DNA of 64,000 bases from an uncultured Eubacteriales bacterium (GTDB lineage: Bacteria > Bacillota > Clostridia > Lachnospirales > Lachnospiraceae). This document shows positions 1 to 8,195 of the stretch, piece by piece (within the stretch, counting starts at the first letter, position 1; every line of letters starts with the position of its first letter). Both the position numbers and the translations under genes were made by a program. The notes under the pieces were generated by a model that did no database searches, was not told the DNA's origin, and saw only the letters and a program-made list of their open reading frames with translations. The stretch is taken from NCBI GenBank assembly GCA_900314565.1, contig OMVU01000016.1:1-64000 (forward strand), written 5' to 3'.

Positions 1-137
1 AATAATCAGTAGGGATGGAATAGCCCAAACTTATACGCCTGTGGACATTGTGTAAGACATTGTGTAGCGTATATCGCTACCGGTGCAACGGTGAATGAAG
101 CAGGAAGCTCCGACTTCTATAAGTCGGAGTAGTTCAC
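1..137 (+). mobile_element. Decayed right end of an IS200/IS605-type element (tnpB 3' remnant)
   Basis: A reading frame ending at the TAG at 130-132 finishes with NEAGSSDFYKSE. The last codons lie in a short hairpin (GACTT-ctat-AAGTC) followed by TAGTTCAC. From memory, tnpB genes of IS200/IS605-family elements in Clostridia often end this way, with the terminal hairpin overlapping the 3' end of the gene. Upstream, the reading shifts frame: another frame reads RDGIAQTYTPVDIV and then hits a stop beside a 12-bp tandem duplication (GACATTGTGTA twice, about 44-66). The copy therefore looks broken. Only the tail is in the window, so family assignment is tentative. Confidence 0.5.
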
Positions 138-568
138 TTGGAAATGAACTGATCCTCGTCATCCACTGTTACATGTGAGGAAAATAAATCATCGTCACTG
201 TCTTTGTCCGAGGTCTTACTTTCTGAAGAGGAGAAAATGTCTGACGAGTAGTCATCCCTGTCCTTTGAGAAAGAATCGCCGAAATCCGCATCCTTTTTGG
301 ACGAGTCGGTCTCCTTCCTGAAAGGATTTTTGGAATCCTTCGGCTTCTTGTCTTCTGCCGGCGCTCCTGCCTTCGGCCGTCTGAACATGTTGACCGCCAT
401 GAGGATAGTCGTGATCGGATTGAACATGAAGATCGCCGAGAAAAGCATCTGATAACCGAATTTCATGTCGTCCGCCAGGAAGACCATATACATACCTAAG
501 ATGCAGGCTGCGAAACTGACGACAAGACCCGCAAGGGTGATGAAAATTTTCTGGATCGTATTCTTCAT
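134..568 (-). CDS. Small membrane protein with acidic, Ser/Asp-rich tail, unknown function
   Basis: I do not recognise this 144-residue protein. It starts MKNTIQKIF, has two predicted membrane helices (about residues 8-28 and 38-60), and then a hydrophilic tail very rich in Ser, Asp and Lys. The tail has low complexity and is probably disordered and cytoplasmic. No catalytic motif is visible. It is transcribed away from the HPr gene at 881 and stands alone. Its stop lies at the edge of the IS-like remnant, so the C-terminal end may have been altered by that element. Confidence 0.6.
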   Translation of the reverse strand: MKNTIQKIFITLAGLVVSFAACILGMYMVFLADDMKFGYQMLFSAIFMFNPITTILMAVNMFRRPKAGAPAEDKKPKDSKNPFRKETDSSKKDADFGDSFSKDRDDYSSDIFSSSESKTSDKDSDDDLFSSHVTVDDEDQFISK

Positions 569-880
569 ACCGGTTCTCCTTTGATGAGTTTTGGACGCGG
601 ACGCTTATGTGCCGTACAGCAAAGACAGGGGGATTCTCTTCAAAATGAAAATCAGAACCAGGCCTTTCGTCCGTTACATCTATGATAGCACAAACAAAAT
701 GAACCTTAAACAGAAGAATTTTCTTAAAAGAAATGCAAAAAAATAGAGGATAAACAGTGTATTCATTTTAAAGACTATGTTATAATTGACGAAGGAAAAG
801 GGAAAAGCAGGCTGCTGATTTAGTACTATTTTCGGCATTGCTTTACCAGATGGATATTATTTTAAAGAAGGAGAGTTGTT
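569..880. other. Divergent intergenic region between membrane protein and HPr gene
   Basis: This gap separates two outward-facing genes. It holds the HPr promoter (listed separately) and an A/T-rich stretch around 705-750. I see no open frame or RNA gene in it. Confidence 0.5.
758..786 (+). promoter_or_regulatory. Promoter for HPr gene
   Basis: TATAAT at 781-786 is preceded by TG one base upstream (TGTTATAAT), an extended -10. The -35 at the expected spacing is weak (TGTATT, 758-763). The transcript would have a leader of about 90 bases. Confidence 0.55.
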
Positions 881-1138
881 ATGCAGAAATTCAGTTATGT
901 ACTTACAGACGCAGAAGGAATCCATGCTCGTCCGGCAGGAGAGCTTGTAAAGCAGGCAAAGGGCTACAAGAGCAAAGTTATGATCTCCAAGGACGGAAAG
1001 TCTGTAAACGCAGCAAAGATTCTCGCTGTCATGAGCCTTGGCGCTAAGCAGGGACAGACTGTTGAGTTCACGATCGAAGGCGAAGACGAAGTTCAGGCTG
1101 CAGCTGAGCTCGAAGCTTTCATGAAAGCGAACCTGTAA
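881..1138 (+). CDS. ptsH: HPr-family phosphocarrier protein (His15 present, Ser46 replaced by Lys)
   Basis: HPr passes phosphate from enzyme I of the phosphotransferase system to sugar-specific EIIA proteins through His15. The 85-residue protein has the usual length and carries GIHARPAG with His at residue 15 and Arg at 17. In Firmicutes HPr, Ser46 is phosphorylated by HPr kinase and feeds CcpA-dependent catabolite repression. Here the aligned stretch is VNAAKILAVMSLG, so residue 46 is Lys. The regulatory site is missing while the transport site is intact. A strong Shine-Dalgarno site (aaggaga) precedes the ATG. No PTS genes adjoin it, and a terminator follows. A second HPr with Ser46 lies at 32301. 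Confidence 0.9.
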   Translation: MQKFSYVLTDAEGIHARPAGELVKQAKGYKSKVMISKDGKSVNAAKILAVMSLGAKQGQTVEFTIEGEDEVQAAAELEAFMKANL

Positions 1139-1260
1139 AAACTGACGATCCGGCAGGAGTGTTTTTCGTAAAAGAGTGATGCGGGATTCGGATATCCTGA
1201 TGTCTCCGAAAGCTTTTGCAGAAAGATCTCTTTGCTCATTCTTTAGGATAACGCAGTAAA

Positions 1261-1301
1261 AAAGAAAGCCACCGGCGACGGCCGGGAGGCTTTCTTTTTT
1301 T
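1261..1301. terminator. Bidirectional rho-independent terminator between HPr gene and argG
   Basis: AAAGAAAGCC pairs with GGCTTTCTTT around a GC-rich interior that can form its own stem. It is flanked by A's on the left and a T tract on the right. It lies between convergent genes, so it can serve both. Confidence 0.85.
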
Positions 1302-1338
1302 ACTTGCTATGAAAAGGACGTAAAGGACAGTAGCCCGA

Positions 1339-2577
1339 TCAGTCCTTTGAAGCCGTATTGGCCTTTGCCTCAAGAAGCTTCATGGCACGGACCTTCAGCG
1401 GAAGACCGAAGAGCGTGATAAAGCCGGAAGCATCGTGGTGGTCATACATATCTCCTGTAGTGAAGGAGGCGAGGGATTCATTGTAGAGGCTGTACGGTGA
1501 TGTTGTGCCTGCCTTGATGATATTCCCCTTATAAAGCCGCATGCGGACTTCGCCTGTCATATATTCCTGCGTGGACTTCGTGAAGGCGATGAGGGCTTCG
1601 CAAAGCGGAGTGAACCACTTGCCTTCGTAGACGACCTGGGCAAGCTTGTCGCCGACGGTCTTCTTGAATTCCATCGTCGCACGGTCTAAAACAAGCTCCT
1701 CGAGCTGCTTATGTGCCTCAAAGAGGATCGTTCCGCCGGGTGTCTCATAGACTCCGCGGGACTTCATGCCGACGACGCGGTTCTCGACGATATCGACGAT
1801 GCCGATTCCGTTCGCGCCGCCGAGTTTGTTGAGCGCGCGGATGATATCGGCGACTTTCATTTTCTCGCCGTTGATGGAGGTCGGCATACCCTTTTCGAAT
1901 GTGAGCGTGAGGTCGGTCGGTTCATCCGGCGCTGCCTCAGGGGTCACGCTGAGCACCAGCATATGCTCATAGTTCGGTGCCAGAGACGGATCCTCAAGCT
2001 CGAGACCTTCGTGGGAGATGTGCCACAGATTGCGGTCACGGCTGTAGCTGTGCGAATGATCGAAAGGAAGATCGATTCCTCTGGACTTGCAGTAGGCGAG
2101 CTCGTCCTCACGGGATTTGAGGGTCCAGAGATCCGTCATTCTCCAGGGAGCGATGACCTTGATATCCGGGGCGAGGGCCTTGATGCCGAGCTCAAAGCGG
2201 ATCTGGTCGTTGCCCTTTCCGGTGGCGCCGTGGCAGATCGCGACAGCGTTTTCCTTGCGGGCGATCTCCACGAGTTTTTTGACGATCGCCGGACGGGCCA
2301 TGGACGTGCCGAGCAGGTACTTGTGCTCGTAGACGGCTCCTGCCTGCACACAGGGCATGATGAAATTCTCGGCGAAATCGTCGTTGATGTCTTCTATATA
2401 CAATTTGGATGCGCCGGAAAGACGGGCTCTCTCGTCCAGACCTTCAAGCTCCTTCTCCTGTCCGCAGTCCACGCAGCAGCAGATGACTTCATAATCAAAA
2501 GTTTCCTTCAGCCACGGGATGACCGCTGTTGTATCAAGACCGCCTGAATATGCGAGAACGACTTTCTCTTTGCTCAT
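1339..2577 (-). CDS. argG: Argininosuccinate synthase
   Basis: This enzyme condenses citrulline and aspartate with ATP to argininosuccinate, the penultimate step of arginine synthesis, in the cytoplasm. The protein has 412 residues, normal for the family. The N-terminus carries the PP-loop AYSGGLDTT (about residues 9-17), and the body matches ArgG throughout, for example the GATGKGNDQIRFE region. The start has a strong Shine-Dalgarno site (gaggagg) on the minus strand. argH, the usual partner, is not in the window. The gene is divergent from argJ-argB-argD across a 442-bp gap with ARG-box-like sequences, so ArgR-type control by arginine is likely. Confidence 0.97.
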   Translation of the reverse strand: MSKEKVVLAYSGGLDTTAVIPWLKETFDYEVICCCVDCGQEKELEGLDERARLSGASKLYIEDINDDFAENFIMPCVQAGAVYEHKYLLGTSMARPAIVKKLVEIARKENAVAICHGATGKGNDQIRFELGIKALAPDIKVIAPWRMTDLWTLKSREDELAYCKSRGIDLPFDHSHSYSRDRNLWHISHEGLELEDPSLAPNYEHMLVLSVTPEAAPDEPTDLTLTFEKGMPTSINGEKMKVADIIRALNKLGGANGIGIVDIVENRVVGMKSRGVYETPGGTILFEAHKQLEELVLDRATMEFKKTVGDKLAQVVYEGKWFTPLCEALIAFTKSTQEYMTGEVRMRLYKGNIIKAGTTSPYSLYNESLASFTTGDMYDHHDASGFITLFGLPLKVRAMKLLEAKANTASKD

Positions 2578-2637
2578 GAATGGATCCTCCTCATTACAAA
2601 CGGCCGCAGTGCAGCCGTATTTTTACCTGTGAATACG

Positions 2638-2666
2638 AATATACAACGTATGCAAAAATTATGCAA
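2638..2666 (-). promoter_or_regulatory. argG promoter
   Basis: Read on the minus strand, TTGCAT (2666-2661) and TATATT (2643-2638) are separated by 17 bases. The -10 overlaps a TGAATACGAATATA motif resembling an ARG half-site, so arginine repressor could block it directly. Confidence 0.65.
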
Positions 2667-2696
2667 CCCTAAATTTGAGTTTCATAGACTTTGATG

Positions 2697-2730
2697 TGAA
2701 TAATATTCATGAATAATGTATAATTATGCA
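2697..2730. promoter_or_regulatory. Candidate ARG boxes (arginine repressor sites)
   Basis: TGAATAATATTCA (2697-2709) is a perfect palindrome close to the ARG-box form TGAAT-N4-ATTCA but one base shorter. It runs into CATGAATAATGTATAATTATGCA, whose start matches the Bacillus-type box; a TATAAT at 2719-2724 may be a -10 for argJ. The position between the divergent arg genes fits ArgR/AhrC control. I saw no repressor gene in the window. Confidence 0.5.
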
Positions 2731-2768
2731 AATTTAAGAGGTTTACATTTGCAGGATATTGAGATATC

Positions 2769-2974
2769 ATATCTTATCGGAAGCTGCGTGAGCAGCTCCC
2801 GATAAAAGGCCGATTTATCGGCCGCATTATGATTACAGGGTTCGCGAAGCGGTTCCTGTAATATATCTTATCGGAAGCTGCGTGAGCAGTTCCCGATAAA
2901 AGGCCGATTTATCGGCCGCATTATGATTACAGGGTTCGCGAAGCGGTTCCTGTAATATATCTTATCGGAAGCAG
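2769..2974. repeat. 94-bp tandem repeat, two full copies and a partial third, each with three hairpins
   Basis: Copies start at 2769, 2863 and 2957 (period 94). The first two are nearly identical; the third stops after about 18 bases. Each full copy contains an imperfect hairpin opening TTATCGG and closing CCGATAA with a GTGA loop, a GGCCGAT/ATCGGCC hairpin, and a hairpin ATTACAGG/CCTGTAAT. It lies just upstream of argJ, so it would be in the argJBD leader RNA if transcription starts near 2730. No U tract follows the hairpins, so termination is not obvious. Confidence 0.8.
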
Positions 2975-3019
2975 TCACGCTGCTTATAATAAACAGGATT
3001 ATTCCTTTAGGAACGGAGT

Positions 3020-4252
3020 ATGAATATGAAGATGATCGACGGCGGCGTCACAGCCGCGAAGGGATTTCTGGCAGCCGGCGGTGCAGCAGGCATTAAAAAG
3101 AACGGAAGCGATGATATGGCGATTATTTACGCGGAGGTACCGTGTGTATCTGCGGGCACATTTACGACGAACCGCGTAAAGGCTGCTCCGGTCATATGGG
3201 ACCGGGAACTTGTGAAGGGCGGATCTCCGATCCAGGCAGTCATCGTGAATTCCGGCGTGGCCAATGCCTGCACGGGTGAAGAAGGCCTTCGTTACTGCCG
3301 CGAGACTGCTGCCGCAGCCTCCAAAGAGCTCAATATTCCGGAAACCGCTGTCTGCGTGGCGTCGACAGGCGTTATCGGAGTACAGATCCCGATCGATAAG
3401 ATCCGCACCGGGATCGGGAAGATCGCACCGTCTCTCGGAAAGGGACGGGAGGATGCTCTGAAGGCCGCAAGGGCGATCATGACGACGGATACGGTCCCCA
3501 AGGAAGCCTGCGTCGAGCTGACATTCTCGGACGGGAGCCGTGCCGTGATCGGCGGATGCTGTAAGGGATCGGGGATGATCCATCCCAATATGTGCACAAT
3601 GCTCTGCTTCCTCACAACGGATGCAAAGATCTCGAAGGAGATGCTTCAGAAAGCCCTCTCGAGTGTCATCCCGGATACCTTTAATATGGTATCCGTCGAC
3701 GGAGATACGTCGACGAATGACACCTGCCTGCTCCTTGCAAGCGGTCTTTCGGAAAATACCCCGATCGAGACGGAAGGGGAGGACTATGAAGTTTTCCGGT
3801 CCGGCCTGCTTCTTGTCTGCACGAGCCTTGCAAAGCAGATGGCCAAGGACGGGGAAGGCGCGACCTGCCTCTTCGAGGTGAAGATCGTGGGCGCTGACAC
3901 GAAGGAAAATGCAAAGATCCTTGCGAGATCAGTCGTCTCCAGCACACTCACGAAGGCAGCCATCGCAGGGCATGATGCAAACTGGGGAAGAATTCTCTGC
4001 GCAATGGGGTATTCCGGCGTTGATTTTGATCCCGATAAGGTCGACCTCTTCTTTGAGAGCGCAGCCGGAAAGATCCAGATCATGAAGGACGGCGTCGGAA
4101 CGGATTTCAGCGAGGAGACCGCGACAAAGATCCTTTCTGAAGATGCGATCCTTGCGACGGCAGATTTAAAGAGCGGAGATGCGGAAGCCTGCGCATGGGG
4201 CTGCGACCTGACACATGAGTATGTGAATATCAATGCGGATTACAGGTCCTGA
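3020..4252 (+). CDS. argJ: Bifunctional ornithine acetyltransferase / N-acetylglutamate synthase
   Basis: ArgJ moves the acetyl group from N-acetylornithine to glutamate, recycling it in the arginine pathway; bifunctional forms also use acetyl-CoA. The 410-residue length is normal. The protein is made as a precursor that cleaves itself before a Thr, which becomes the nucleophile. The motif here is KGSGMIHPNMCTML, with Thr at residue 193 and Cys where most ArgJ proteins have Ala. The first ATG (3020) sits only one base after GGAG, but an AGGA further back suits it; a second ATG at 3026 is better spaced from GGAG, so the start may be two codons later. It is first in an argJ-argB-argD run; argC is absent. 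Confidence 0.95.
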   Translation: MNMKMIDGGVTAAKGFLAAGGAAGIKKNGSDDMAIIYAEVPCVSAGTFTTNRVKAAPVIWDRELVKGGSPIQAVIVNSGVANACTGEEGLRYCRETAAAASKELNIPETAVCVASTGVIGVQIPIDKIRTGIGKIAPSLGKGREDALKAARAIMTTDTVPKEACVELTFSDGSRAVIGGCCKGSGMIHPNMCTMLCFLTTDAKISKEMLQKALSSVIPDTFNMVSVDGDTSTNDTCLLLASGLSENTPIETEGEDYEVFRSGLLLVCTSLAKQMAKDGEGATCLFEVKIVGADTKENAKILARSVVSSTLTKAAIAGHDANWGRILCAMGYSGVDFDPDKVDLFFESAAGKIQIMKDGVGTDFSEETATKILSEDAILATADLKSGDAEACAWGCDLTHEYVNINADYRS

Positions 4253-4354
4253 AAGAGATCGTCAAATGATATGTGATCTCTGAGCACTTAAAAAGAAGGA
4301 CAGCAGTCCGGCAAAAGCGTAAAACTTTACCGCATGGCGGGGAGGTAGATAAAA

Positions 4355-5263
4355 ATGGCTGAAAATATGGATCTCTGGATAGAAAAGGCGAACGTACTCG
4401 TGGAGGCGCTCCCCTATATCAGAGAGTTCAACGGCAAAAAAATAGTAGTAAAGTACGGCGGCTCCGCGATGACGGATTCTCATCTGAAAAAGAGCGTCAT
4501 CACAGACGTTGCGCTGCTCAAGCTGATCGGAATGAAGCCGATCATCGTGCACGGCGGAGGGAAGGAAATCAGCAAGTGGGTACGCCTCTCCGGACAGACG
4601 CCGCAGTTCGTGAACGGACTTCGCGTCACGGACAAGAGCACCATGGAAATCGCCGAGATGGTCCTCGGAAAGGTCAACAAGGGCCTTGTTCAGTATATGG
4701 AGGAGAACGGCGTCAAGGCATGCGGTATTTCCGGCAAGGACGGAGGGACCATGCGTGTCGTGAAGAAGCAGCTTGCGAGCGGTCAGGATATCGGCTTCGT
4801 CGGCGAGGTGACGAAGGTGGATACGTCCCTCATCGATACGCTTCTTGATCAGGATTTCATCCCCGTCATCTGCCCGATCGGTCTCGGCGAGGAGGATTTC
4901 AAATCCTACAATGTCAACGCGGACGACGCGGCCTGCGCGATCGCCGTGGCAGAGAAGGCCAATAAGCTTGCCTTTCTTTCGGATATCGAGGGAGTCTACG
5001 AGGATCCGCACGATCCGGCAACGCTCATTTCCGAGCTGACGATCGCGGATGCACAGAAATTCATAGAATCCGGCAACGCCGGAGGAGGAATGCTGCCGAA
5101 GCTCCAGAACTGCATTTCCGCGATACAGAAAGGCGTCTCCAGAGTGCATATTCTGGACGGGAGAGTCGAGCACTCGCTTCTTCTGGAGTTCTTTACGGAC
5201 AGAGGTGTCGGCACGGCGATCATAGATGAGGAAGGGAGCAGGTATTATCATGGACCAAAGTAA
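4355..5263 (+). CDS. argB: N-acetylglutamate kinase
   Basis: ArgB phosphorylates N-acetylglutamate with ATP, the committed step of the acetylated arginine pathway and the usual target of arginine feedback. The 302-residue protein has the amino-acid-kinase glycine motifs KYGGSAM and VHGGGKEIS near the N-terminus and [12 protein letters not shown] toward the C-terminus. A GGGGAGG Shine-Dalgarno lies about ten bases before the ATG. It is 102 bases after argJ, and its last 14 bases overlap the start of argD, so the two are probably translationally coupled. Confidence 0.96.
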   Translation: MAENMDLWIEKANVLVEALPYIREFNGKKIVVKYGGSAMTDSHLKKSVITDVALLKLIGMKPIIVHGGGKEISKWVRLSGQTPQFVNGLRVTDKSTMEIAEMVLGKVNKGLVQYMEENGVKACGISGKDGGTMRVVKKQLASGQDIGFVGEVTKVDTSLIDTLLDQDFIPVICPIGLGEEDFKSYNVNADDAACAIAVAEKANKLAFLSDIEGVYEDPHDPATLISELTIADAQKFIESGNAGGGMLPKLQNCISAIQKGVSRVHILDGRVEHSLLLEFFTDRGVGTAIIDEEGSRYYHGPK

Positions 5264-6446
5264 AATTATGGAAATGACGGAGCAGTACGTCCAGCACACA
5301 TATAATCGTTTTCCGATTTCCATCGACAGGGGAGACGGCGTCCGGGTGTGGGACAGCGAAGGGAAGGAATACCTCGATTTCATGGCAGGGATCGCGGTCT
5401 ACGCGCTCGGATATCATTTTCCGGGATATGACGAGGCTCTGAAAGCACAGATCGACAAAGTCCTGCACACATCGAACCTCTACTATCATGAGCCGCTCGC
5501 TCTTGCAGCCCGGGATGTCGTCACATCGACAGGGCTTTCGAAAGTGTTCTTTACGAACAGCGGGGCGGAGGCTATTGAGGGGGCGATCAAGTCCGCGAGA
5601 AAGTACGCGTGGCTCAAGGACGGGAAGAATGATCATGAGATCATCGCGATGCAGGGATCTTTCCACGGGCGCTCTGTAGGCGCGCTGTCCGTTACGGGAA
5701 ATGCACACTACCAGGACCCCTTTAAACCGCTCATGGGCGGCGTGGTGTTTGCCGAGTATAATGACCTTGAGAGCGTCATGGCACTTGTCAATGACAGGAC
5801 CTGCGCGATCATCATGGAGACGATCCAGGGCGAGGGTGGAATCTATCCTGCAGATCCGGAATTTATCCGGGGGATCCGGAAGATCTGCGACGAAAAGGAT
5901 ATTCTCCTGATCCTTGATGAGATCCAGTGTGGAATGGGACGGTCCGGCCGCATGTGGGCTTATGAGGAGTACGGGATCGAGCCGGATATCGTGACCTGCG
6001 CGAAAGCGCTTGGCTGCGGAGTCCCGGTCGGGGCGTTCGTTCTCAATGAAAAGACTGCGAAGAATTCAATGGTGCCGGGAGACCACGGGACGACATACGG
6101 CGGAAATCCGTTCGTCTGTGCGGCAGTCCATGAAGTCTTTGAACTCTTTAAAAAGCATGAGATCGTAAAGCATGTTGAAAGAGTCGCTCCGTATCTTACC
6201 GAAAAGCTTGATGCGCTCAAGGCCTCCCATCCGGATAAGATCAGGGAGCGCCGTGGCAGAGGTCTGATCCAGGGTCTGGAGCTCGCTCCGGAGGTGCCGG
6301 TCGGAGATGTCACGAAGAAAGCGCTCGCGAAGGGGCTTCTCATTATCTCCGCGAGCGGCAATGTGCTGCGGTTCGTTCCGCCGCTCATCGTGACGGAGGA
6401 GGATATTGACTGCGCCTGCGCGATCCTTGAGGACTGCTTCTCGTGA
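5250..6446 (+). CDS. argD: Acetylornithine aminotransferase
   Basis: ArgD is a class III PLP aminotransferase that converts N-acetylglutamate semialdehyde to N-acetylornithine using glutamate. I chose the ATG at 5250 (MDQSKIME), preceded by GGGAGCAGG; this gives 398 residues, the usual length, and overlaps argB by 14 bases. The PLP-binding Lys is residue 252 in [14 protein letters not shown], and [14 protein letters not shown] carries the Asp that contacts the PLP ring. Transcription with argJ and argB is likely. A stem-loop at 6452-6480 follows but lacks a T tract. Confidence 0.96.
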   Translation: MDQSKIMEMTEQYVQHTYNRFPISIDRGDGVRVWDSEGKEYLDFMAGIAVYALGYHFPGYDEALKAQIDKVLHTSNLYYHEPLALAARDVVTSTGLSKVFFTNSGAEAIEGAIKSARKYAWLKDGKNDHEIIAMQGSFHGRSVGALSVTGNAHYQDPFKPLMGGVVFAEYNDLESVMALVNDRTCAIIMETIQGEGGIYPADPEFIRGIRKICDEKDILLILDEIQCGMGRSGRMWAYEEYGIEPDIVTCAKALGCGVPVGAFVLNEKTAKNSMVPGDHGTTYGGNPFVCAAVHEVFELFKKHEIVKHVERVAPYLTEKLDALKASHPDKIRERRGRGLIQGLELAPEVPVGDVTKKALAKGLLIISASGNVLRFVPPLIVTEEDIDCACAILEDCFS

Positions 6447-6750
6447 AGTCAGAATGCACGCGCTGAGTCCGGGTGCATTCAGAAGCCATTTCTGCCCCAT
6501 ATGCCTGTTTGCTCTCTTACGGCGTACGGGATCCTTTATGAGGGCGGGCGGCATGATAGGAAGATCAGTTATGAGGCTGTCATACGAAGTCTTTCGTGTG
6601 GCAGCTTTTTCCATGCGGCAGGAATGCGGAAAGAGCATTTGTGACGATAGAAAAAGTCGCCGTGCTTTTTACTTGAATATCGTTTTTGAATTCGTTACAA
6701 TAATAACTGAGCACGACCGAAGACCGCTTTGTTCTTTGGAGGTGCTTGAG
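6447..6750 (+). other. Intergenic region between argD and comEA
   Basis: It begins with a stem-loop (GAATGCAC 6452-6459 with GTGCATTC 6473-6480) that has no U tract. It ends with the comEA promoter. I see no convincing gene; an open frame entering from argD lacks coding character. Confidence 0.5.
6673..6701 (+). promoter_or_regulatory. Promoter for comEA and probably the downstream regulator genes
   Basis: TTGAAT (6673-6678), a 17-base spacer and TACAAT (6696-6701) form a good sigma-A-type promoter about 45 bases before the comEA ATG. Confidence 0.7.
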
Positions 6751-7377
6751 ATGAAAGGCTATTTTATTAAATCCATGACGGTCTTTGTCATGGTTTTTGT
6801 TCTGTTAAGCGGGTGCGGGACACGGACGGCGGAAGTCACGAAGATCCCGTACGGCGTTTCCGATTCTTCCGCTGCGCATGGCGAGGATTTTTATTTTCCG
6901 AAAGAGAGTGTCGATCCGGAGAGTGAAGAGCCGGATCTGATCAAGGTCTTTGTGTGCGGGGCGGTTCTGCACGCCGGCGTGTACAGCGTCCCGGCCGGTT
7001 CACGGCTCGGCGAGGCGATCGAGCTCGCCGGAGGGATGAGCGCTGACGCGGATCCTGATTATCTCAACCAGGCCCGGGTACTTACGGATGGGGAACAGAT
7101 CCGGGTACCGACGAAGGCTGAGACGGAGGGGATGCAGGCTCCGGCCATGCAGACATCTGCCGACGGGGGAGGAAGTTCCGGCGGAAAAGTCAATATCAAT
7201 ACAGCGGATATTGAGGAGCTGCAGACGCTTTCCGGAATCGGAGAAACAAGAGCTCTCGCCATCATCTCTTACAGGGAGACGAACGGAGCGTTCGAGCGGA
7301 TCGAAGATATCATGAATGTATCGGGTATCAAGACGGCGCTCTTCAATACTATAAAAGACGATATTACAGTAGGATAG
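6751..7377 (+). CDS. comEA: ComEA-like DNA-binding lipoprotein (SLBB + helix-hairpin-helix)
   Basis: ComEA is the surface receptor that binds double-stranded DNA during natural transformation. The 208-residue protein starts MKGYFIK after a GGAGG site. It has a lipoprotein signal with lipobox LLSGC and Cys22 as the predicted lipidated residue. An SLBB-type domain (about 65-125: KVFVCGAVLHAGVYSVP) follows, then a Gly/Ser linker and a C-terminal HhH domain (VNINTADIEELQTLSGIG). Bacillus ComEA is anchored by a membrane helix, so lipid anchoring is a variation. comEC and comF lie in the same window. Confidence 0.85.
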   Translation: MKGYFIKSMTVFVMVFVLLSGCGTRTAEVTKIPYGVSDSSAAHGEDFYFPKESVDPESEEPDLIKVFVCGAVLHAGVYSVPAGSRLGEAIELAGGMSADADPDYLNQARVLTDGEQIRVPTKAETEGMQAPAMQTSADGGGSSGGKVNINTADIEELQTLSGIGETRALAIISYRETNGAFERIEDIMNVSGIKTALFNTIKDDITVG

Positions 7378-7459
7378 GAGCCTGGTGCCGGCCCGTGAAC
7401 GCAGGGCGTGTGCGGATGACAGCACAGGCATCCGACAGACGTTTATAGAGGAGAACGAG

Positions 7460-8149
7460 ATGGCAAGAAAAATACTTGTCGTAGACGACGAGAAGCTGAT
7501 CGTAAAGGGAATTCGTTTTTCTTTGGAGCAGGAGGGCTTTGAGGTCACCTGCGCATATGACGGCGAAGAAGCGCTTGAATACGCGAAGCAGACAGAATAT
7601 GATATGATCCTTCTGGATCTCATGCTGCCGAAGCTTTCAGGTCTTGAGGTGTGCCAGCAGATCAGGGAATTTTCATCGGTCCCGATCATCATGCTGACTG
7701 CCAAGGGGGAGGATATGGATAAGATCCTCGGTCTTGAGTACGGAGCGGATGACTATATTACGAAGCCATTCAATATTCTTGAAGTCAAGGCGCGCATCAA
7801 GGCAATCCTGCGCCGCGCGAAGAGGCCGGCGGAGGAGACGCCGCAGTCGAAGAATATTGAGGTCGGAGGGCTTCGGATGGACTGTGAGAGCAGGCGCGTC
7901 TACGTGAATGGCAAGGAAGTCTATCTCACTGCCAAGGAGTTCGACGTGCTTGAGCTTCTCGTCTTTAATCCGAATAAGGTATACAGCCGTGAGAACCTTC
8001 TCAATATTGTGTGGGGATACGAGTATCCGGGCGATGTGCGCACAGTCGATGTCCATATCCGTCGTCTGCGCGAGAAAATCGAGGAGAACCCGAGTGATCC
8101 GAAGTATGTTCATACAAAATGGGGTGTAGGCTATTATTTCCAGAGCTGA
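7460..8149 (+). CDS. OmpR/PhoB-family response regulator
   Basis: This is a two-domain transcription regulator of 229 residues. The receiver domain has the acidic pair D9-D10, the phosphoacceptor D53 in LLDLMLP, and the K of ITKPF. The winged-helix DNA-binding domain follows from about residue 130 and ends GVGYYFQS. Start chosen at ATG 7460 after a GAGGAGAA site. It directly precedes a histidine kinase and a GerMN lipoprotein, so the three probably form a signalling unit. It resembles WalR, PhoP and ResD equally; I cannot name the regulon. Confidence 0.93.
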   Translation: MARKILVVDDEKLIVKGIRFSLEQEGFEVTCAYDGEEALEYAKQTEYDMILLDLMLPKLSGLEVCQQIREFSSVPIIMLTAKGEDMDKILGLEYGADDYITKPFNILEVKARIKAILRRAKRPAEETPQSKNIEVGGLRMDCESRRVYVNGKEVYLTAKEFDVLELLVFNPNKVYSRENLLNIVWGYEYPGDVRTVDVHIRRLREKIEENPSDPKYVHTKWGVGYYFQS

Positions 8150-8195
8150 AAAAAAGGCACGTTTTACGTTCATAAAGAGCCTTCGTTTCCGGATA

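Noticed and set aside
1711-2547. Long open frame on the plus strand inside argG
   Set aside because: It is the shadow of argG in another frame; its product has no recognisable motif and no Shine-Dalgarno.
2769-2974. CRISPR array
   Set aside because: The units are contiguous tandem copies with no spacers, only two and a bit in number, and each is 94 bp long.
6452-6480. argD terminator
   Set aside because: The stem is sound but no T tract follows, so it is noted only as a stem-loop.
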